Source: Miltoncostaea sp963703045 (lineage in GTDB: Bacteria > Actinomycetota > Thermoleophilia > Miltoncostaeales > Miltoncostaeaceae). Taken from it: DNA of 64,000 bases. The stretch spans positions 2,604,001 through 2,668,000 of the forward strand of contig OY969782.1 of NCBI GenBank assembly GCA_963703045.1, given 5' to 3'. The stretch's first letter is position 1. Each line of letters starts with the position of its first letter. Positions 60,090 to 64,000 of the stretch are shown piece after piece. A model generated the notes under the pieces. That model saw nothing but the letters and a program-made list of their open reading frames with translations. It did no database searches and was not told the DNA's origin. Both the position numbers and the translations under genes were made by a program.

Positions 60090-60967
60090 CGGTCATCACC
60101 GGCATGAGCGGCGCCGGCAAGAGCAAGGCCATGGGCACCTTCGAGGACGCCGGATGGTTCTGCGTTGACAACCTGCCGCCGGGACTGCTGCCGGCCCTCG
60201 CGGACCTGGTGCTGCTCGAGGGCTCGAGCGTGGAGCGGGCCGCGGTGGTGTCGGACGTGCGTGGCGGGGTCTGGTTCAAGGAGCTCGAGCCGGTGCTCGA
60301 GCGGGTCGAGCGGGCGACGGGGGTGCGTCCGCGGGTCGTCTTCCTGGAGGCGTCCGACGAGGCGCTGCTCGACCGCTTCCGCGAGACGCGCCGCCCCCAT
60401 CCGCTCGGCGGCACGGTCGCCGAGGGCATCGCCCGCGAGAGGGCCGAGCTCAACGACGTGCGCGAGCGGGCGGACGCGGTGATCGACACGACCGGACTGT
60501 CGATCTGGGACCTGCGCCGTCGCGTCACCGAGGCCCTGATGGCGCCGGACGCCCGGCGGCGCATGCACGTGCAGTTCGCCTCGTTCGGCTACAAGCACGG
60601 GGTGCCGCGCGACGCCGACCTGCTCTTCGACGTGCGCTTCCTCCAGAACCCGTACTACATCCCCGAGCTCAAGCCGCTCACGGGCCTCGATGCGCCGGTC
60701 GCCGAGTTCCTGGCGCGGGCGCCGGGCATGTCCGAGTTCCGCGAGCGCCTCGAGGCGCTGCTCGACTTCCTGCTGCCCGCCTTCGCCCGGGAGGGGAAGA
60801 CCAACGTCGTGATCGGTATCGGATGCACCGGCGGGCGCCACCGCAGCGTCGCGATCGCCGAGATGCTCGCCCGCCGGTACGCCGCCGACCACGAGGTGAG
60901 CACGTCGCACCGGCACGTCGGCATATCCACCGGCCCGCCCGCCGACGCTCCGCCCGCCGCGCCGTGA
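60080..60967 (+). CDS. rapZ: RNase adapter / nucleotide-binding protein RapZ
   Basis: A 295-residue YvcJ/RapZ P-loop protein: Walker A GMSGAGKS at residues 8-15, CVDNLPPGLLPALADL, VVSDVRGGVWF, LEASDEALLDRFRETRRPHPL, and the C-terminal VVIGIGCTGGRHRSVAIAEMLARR. In proteobacteria it controls GlmZ decay; in Gram-positives its targets are less clear. It starts inside the uvrC gene and overlaps yvcK by four bases, so uvrC-rapZ-yvcK is one operon. The last about 25 residues are Pro-rich and disordered. Confidence 0.96.
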   Translation: MELTVITGMSGAGKSKAMGTFEDAGWFCVDNLPPGLLPALADLVLLEGSSVERAAVVSDVRGGVWFKELEPVLERVERATGVRPRVVFLEASDEALLDRFRETRRPHPLGGTVAEGIARERAELNDVRERADAVIDTTGLSIWDLRRRVTEALMAPDARRRMHVQFASFGYKHGVPRDADLLFDVRFLQNPYYIPELKPLTGLDAPVAEFLARAPGMSEFRERLEALLDFLLPAFAREGKTNVVIGIGCTGGRHRSVAIAEMLARRYAADHEVSTSHRHVGISTGPPADAPPAAP

Positions 60968-61917
60968 ACCGCCAGCCGCGCATCGCCGCCCTCGGGGGCG
61001 GCACCGGGCTCGCGTCGCTGCTGCGGGGTCTCAAGAGGGCCCCTCTCGACATCACCGCGATCGTCACCGTCGCCGACGACGGCGGATCGTCCGGGCGGCT
61101 GCGGCGCGACCTCAACATCCTGCCGCCCGGTGACATCCGCAACTGCCTCGTCGCGCTGGCCGACGACGAATCGCTCATGGGTCGCCTGTTCCAGCACCGC
61201 TTCGCCGACGGCGACCTGTCGGGGCACCCGTTCGGCAACCTCTTCCTGGCGGCGCTGTCCGAGGTGACCGGCAACTTCGACCTGGCGATCCAGGAGTGCA
61301 GCCGGGTGCTCAAGATCCGCGGTCGCGTGCTGCCGACGACGCTCGCCGACGTCAGCCTGTGGGCCGAGCGCGAGGACGGCTCGCGCGAGGCCGGCGAGAC
61401 GCGCATCGCCTCGGGGGTCGGCCCCTGCCGCCGGGTCTGGCTCGAGCCCGAGCCCGCCGCGCACGGGCCCGCGCTCACCGCGATCGACGAGGCCGACCTC
61501 GTCCTCCTCGGGCCCGGGAGCCTCTTCACCAGCGTCCTGCCGCACCTCGCCGTGCCCGAGATCGCCGCCGCGATCGCGCGCACGGCGGCCCCCCGCGTCT
61601 ACATCTGCAACGTCATGAGCCAGCCCGGCGAGACCGACGGGTTCGACGCGGTCGACCACGTCCAGCGCGTGCTCGACGCCGTGCCGGAGTCGGTCGACGT
61701 GGTGCTGGTGCACGAGGGACCGCTCGATCCCGAGGCGCTGGCGGCCTACGCCCAACTCGGCCAGGAGCCGGTCGTCGCCGATCACGAGCGCCTGGGCGCG
61801 CTCGGCGTGCGCGTCGTCGCGCGGCCGTTCGCCGAGGAGGGGATGGTCGTGCGGCACTCGCCCGAGGCCCTCGCGGCGGCCCTGATCGACCTCGTCCGGG
61901 AGAGCACGGGCGGCTGA
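60964..61917 (+). CDS. yvcK: gluconeogenesis factor YvcK/CofD-like
   Basis: A 317-residue UDP-sugar-binding regulator with the CofD-like fold: ALGGGTGLASLLRGLKRAP, VTVADDGGSSGRLRRDLNILPPGDIRNCLVALAD, SGHPFGNLFLAALSEVTGNFDLAIQECSRVLKIRGRVLPTTL and LGPGSLFTSVLPHL. It links cell-wall precursor supply to carbon use in Bacillus and mycobacteria. GTG 60964 overlaps the rapZ stop. In most actinobacteria whiA follows at once; here it does not. Confidence 0.95.
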   Translation: MNRQPRIAALGGGTGLASLLRGLKRAPLDITAIVTVADDGGSSGRLRRDLNILPPGDIRNCLVALADDESLMGRLFQHRFADGDLSGHPFGNLFLAALSEVTGNFDLAIQECSRVLKIRGRVLPTTLADVSLWAEREDGSREAGETRIASGVGPCRRVWLEPEPAAHGPALTAIDEADLVLLGPGSLFTSVLPHLAVPEIAAAIARTAAPRVYICNVMSQPGETDGFDAVDHVQRVLDAVPESVDVVLVHEGPLDPEALAAYAQLGQEPVVADHERLGALGVRVVARPFAEEGMVVRHSPEALAAALIDLVRESTGG

Positions 61918-61961
61918 GCCGGCTGTTCGCGAATACCCGGTCGCGAGAGGACATGCAACGG

Positions 61962-61991
61962 TTGCCACGAACACCGAGGCGAACGTAGACT
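61962..61991 (+). promoter_or_regulatory. promoter of the DUF1097 gene
   Basis: TTGCCA (61962-61967) and TAGACT (61986-61991) with an 18-bp spacer, the best sigma-70-type promoter in the last 10 kb. It leaves a leader of about 100 nt, in which I see no known riboswitch. Confidence 0.65.
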
Positions 61992-62099
61992 GGCCGCGCG
62001 ATTGGGGGCCCCGGTCCCCCGTCGTGGCAGCGCCGCCACCACTCGTCTTCTTATCCGGCGGCGTGTCCCCCGTACTTCTCACAAGGAGCAAACGCCTCA

Positions 62100-62822
62100 A
62101 TGAGCGCACGCGCTAAGGCGATCGCGCCCCTGGCGATCGTCATCGGGGTTCTGTCCTTCCTCTGGACCGAGCTCTCGCTCAACTTCACGTTCAACTGGGT
62201 GACCGCGGGCGACGGCGACTTCGTCGGCTTCGGTGTTCCCCAGAACTTCCACCTGATCCTCCCGATCGCGTTCATCTCGTGGGGTCTGTTCTTCGCCGCC
62301 GGTGGCGACAACGCCGCCTTCGGCAAGATCTTCCTCGCCTGCGTCTTCGGTTCGGTGGCGGCCCTCATCACGATGCCGCTGTCCTTCAAGACCGCCGACT
62401 CGAACATCTCCGAGTTCATCGCGGGCACCAACACTGATGGCCCGGAGTTCTGGGGCATCGCCCTCTGGGTGGGCGTCTTCGCCTTCATCCTCGTCATGAT
62501 CCTGGTGGCGGGCGACTGGTACTACGTCGCCGGCACCTTCCCGGCGTTCGCGTCGGTGTTCGTGTGGTGGATCGCGACCGGCCTCGACGGCTACGTCCCG
62601 GAGCCCGTCTCCGGTTCGGCCCTGTCGGGCGACGAGTTCCTCGCCGCTGCGGCGGGTACGGGCGGTACCGGCGCTGCCGGTGGCCTGCTCAGCACCCCGT
62701 GGCCGTGGGTCTGGTTCAGCGTCTTCATCACGCTCGTCTGCGGCGTCATCCTCGGGCTCGTGTCCGCCAAGATCACGGCGGCCGTCACCCCGAAGCCGAA
62801 GGCGACCACCGCCGAGGCCTAG
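62100..62822 (+). CDS. DUF1097 family membrane protein
   Basis: A 240-residue membrane protein of about six helices in the DUF1097 family: FHLILPIAFISWGLFFAAGGDNAAF is the family hallmark, with AIAPLAIVIGVLSFLWTEL before it and a C-terminal helix WVWFSVFITLVCGVILGLV. A Gly/Thr/Ala-rich loop separates the last helices. Start ATG 62100; AAGGAG lies about 11 nt upstream. It has its own promoter, a leader of about 100 nt and a strong terminator. It occupies the place where whiA would be expected. Function unknown. Confidence 0.85.
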   Translation: MSARAKAIAPLAIVIGVLSFLWTELSLNFTFNWVTAGDGDFVGFGVPQNFHLILPIAFISWGLFFAAGGDNAAFGKIFLACVFGSVAALITMPLSFKTADSNISEFIAGTNTDGPEFWGIALWVGVFAFILVMILVAGDWYYVAGTFPAFASVFVWWIATGLDGYVPEPVSGSALSGDEFLAAAAGTGGTGAAGGLLSTPWPWVWFSVFITLVCGVILGLVSAKITAAVTPKPKATTAEA

Positions 62823-62847
62823 GCCTCAGCACGCACGTCTCGTCACG

Positions 62848-62875
62848 CGACGGGGGGCCTCCGGGCCCCCCGTCG
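62848..62875 (+). terminator. terminator of the DUF1097 gene
   Basis: A 12-bp perfect stem (cgacggggggcc, 62848-62859, with ggccccccgtcg, 62864-62875) and loop tccg, followed by tcgtt. It lies 26 bp after the stop. Confidence 0.8.
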
Positions 62876-62959
62876 TCGTTAACGGCGGGGCAGGCGGCGG
62901 CTCATCTCGCCCGTGGGTCCGGACGTACCGTCGCTGCGCTCGCCCGGACCGGCCCAAGG

Positions 62960-63391
62960 CCAAGTGGACCTCGGGCTGAGGACCAAGTGGACCTCGCCGT
63001 CCACGGCCAAGTGGACCTCGGCCGTGGGGACCAGGTGAACCTCGGGCTGAGGACCAAGTGGACCTCGCCGTCCACGACCAAGCGGACCTCGGGCCGGGGA
63101 CCAAGTGGACCTCGCCGCCAGGACCAAGTGGACCTCGGCTGGGGACCAAGTGGACCTCGCGGCTAAGGACCAAGTGGACCTCGCCGTCCACGACCAAGCG
63201 GACCTCGGGCCGGGACCAAGTGGACCTCGCGCTGAGGACCAAGTGGACCTCGGGCACAGGACCAAGTGGAACCTCGGGCACAGGACCAAGTGGACCTCGG
63301 GCCAGGGACCAAGTGGACCTCGCGGTCACGGCCAAGTGGACCTCGGGCCAAGGACCAAGTGGACCTCGCGGCCACGGCCAAGTGGACCTCG
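62960..63391. repeat. 19-copy iteron-like tandem array, period about 23 bp
   Basis: The 14-mer ccaagtggacctcg recurs at 62960, 62983, 63007, 63031, 63054, 63078, 63101, 63124, 63146, 63170, 63194, 63216, 63239, 63262, 63286, 63309, 63332, 63355 and 63378, with starts 22-24 bp apart. Fifteen copies are exact. The copies at 63078 and 63194 share one change, 63031 has two changes, and 63262 has one inserted base; a degenerate copy follows near 63402. Spacers of 8-10 nt fall into a few types (ggctgagga, ccgtccacg, ggcacagga and others) that recur in the same order, showing segmental duplication. It lies between two convergent genes and all frames through it are repeat translations. No gene was recognised in the surrounding 62823-63434 stretch. 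Confidence 0.95.
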
Positions 63392-63434
63392 CCACCCACG
63401 ACCAGACGAACGCCCCCCGGGGGAACCGGCGACC

Positions 63435-63941
63435 TCAGCTCCGGCAGGCTCCCCAGAGCCCGAGACCGGCATCCCGGGCGGCACGCTCGGCGGCGCGGAG
63501 CCGGGGGAGGAGGCGTGCCCGGCCGTCGCCGCGGAACACCTCCGCGAAGCCGCCGGCGATCAGCATCTCGTTGACGGTGACACCTTCGCCCTCCCGCGCC
63601 ACCTCGGCGAGGATCCTGTCGAAGCGGTCGCGGCGTCCCTGCGTCGCGTCGGCCACCAGGAGGATGCGGGCGCCGTCGGGCAGCAGTCGCCGGGCCTCGG
63701 CGGCGGCCTGCGGGCCGAAGCACTCCACCGGGCGGTCGGGGGTCACGCTCTCGGGCGCGTCCACGCCCAGCAACCGCACGCGGTCGTCGGCGCCGTCGAT
63801 GCGCGCGATCAGCGTGTCGCCGTCCACGACCCGCACGACACGAGCGCCCGTCTCGGCGGGCTCGGGCGCGTCCGCCTCCGAGCCGCAGCCGGCGAGGGCC
63901 ACGACCGCCAGGACGCAGGTCGCGAGGAGGCGTCGGTCCAC
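63435..63941 (-). CDS. thermonuclease-like (SNase) lipoprotein
   Basis: A 168-residue secreted nuclease of the staphylococcal type. The signal peptide ends in the lipobox VVALAGCGSE, so it should be lipid-anchored. VVRVVDGDTLIARIDGADDRVRLLGVDAPES carries the calcium-site Asp and active-site residues, and RRDRFDRILAEVAREGEGVTVNEMLIAGGFAEVFR the second half of the OB fold. GTG 63941 is chosen because AGGAG lies 8-9 nt upstream; GTG 63965 is possible. It follows the iteron-like array in convergent orientation to the DUF1097 gene. Confidence 0.9.
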   Translation of the reverse strand: MDRRLLATCVLAVVALAGCGSEADAPEPAETGARVVRVVDGDTLIARIDGADDRVRLLGVDAPESVTPDRPVECFGPQAAAEARRLLPDGARILLVADATQGRRDRFDRILAEVAREGEGVTVNEMLIAGGFAEVFRGDGRARLLPRLRAAERAARDAGLGLWGACRS

Positions 63942-64000
63942 GGTCGGGGCTCCTGTTCCGAGCACGGCGGGGGGGACTGGTAGATTGGCGACCCTTTTCG

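Noticed and set aside
62960..63391. The repeat array as a CRISPR
   Set aside because: The spacers are only 8-10 nt, recur in type, and no cas gene is present.
62960..63391. The repeat array as a chromosomal origin because of the gtccac core shared with DnaA boxes
   Set aside because: Only six of nine DnaA-box positions match, there is no AT-rich region, and dnaA, dnaN and other origin genes are absent.
62826..63395. Open frames of 136-189 codons through the repeat array
   Set aside because: Their products are translations of the 23-bp repeat cycling through three frames (EVHLV, RSTWS, RGPLGP) with no start signal.

Overview
The window is very GC-rich, densely packed bacterial DNA. It looks like an actinobacterium, probably of the class Thermoleophilia (Solirubrobacterales or Gaiellales type). 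This rests on GTG and TTG starts, GTGA/ATGA stop-start overlaps, TANNNT boxes 6-10 nt before start codons (leaderless mRNAs), the uvrC-rapZ-yvcK order, and tRNA genes without encoded CCA. The assignment is inferred from gene content, not from a marker gene.

Layout. 1-2.6 kb: selenocysteine locus (3' end of selA, selB, tRNA-Sec). 2.7-12.4 kb: single metabolic and regulatory genes (desaturase, SoxR-type regulator, tRNA-Cys, MaoC-like hydratase, HAD, DedA, DUF3037/HipA-like pair, flavoprotein monooxygenase). 12.4-15.2 kb: 2-oxoacid:ferredoxin oxidoreductase korAB, closed by a perfect 15-bp hairpin. 15.2-17.3 kb: two coupled P-loop ATPases. 17.3-25.4 kb, leftward: purK-purE, then mutA-mutB-meaB (methylmalonyl-CoA mutase and its GTPase) and a luciferase-like oxidoreductase. 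25.5-28.5 kb: cupredoxin-DUF1800-DUF1501, then tRNA-Val.

29.2-40.3 kb is the most unusual part. A PRMT-like arginine methyltransferase and a borosin-type backbone N-methyltransferase converge, with overlapping stop codons, on a leftward operon. That operon encodes an astacin-like metalloprotease with a 156-residue Thr/Arg/Pro/Phe repeat and a 111-residue DPYG-repeat tail, an APH-fold kinase, a HopA1-family protein and a LanC-like cyclase. The last three match the synthetase set of class V lanthipeptides. A patatin, an M4-like peptidase and a frameshifted MBL hydrolase run divergently. No small precursor peptide is visible, so the repeat tail of the astacin is proposed here as the modification substrate. 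This is inference.

40.3-53.4 kb: a secreted protein with three copies of an NQRISQAAVRR motif, a DUF488 protein, transporters (an amino-acid ABC set and two MFS), an L,D-transpeptidase, a MarR regulator, an RTX-like secreted protein and small uncharacterised genes. Four genes in 39-53 kb read only through a change of frame, by sequence error or decay. 53.4-64 kb: thrS, a TadE/TadE/TadG-like operon whose last protein is fused to VanY and lytic-transglycosylase domains, then uvrC-rapZ-yvcK without whiA, a DUF1097 membrane protein, a 19-copy 23-bp iteron-like array and a lipoprotein nuclease.
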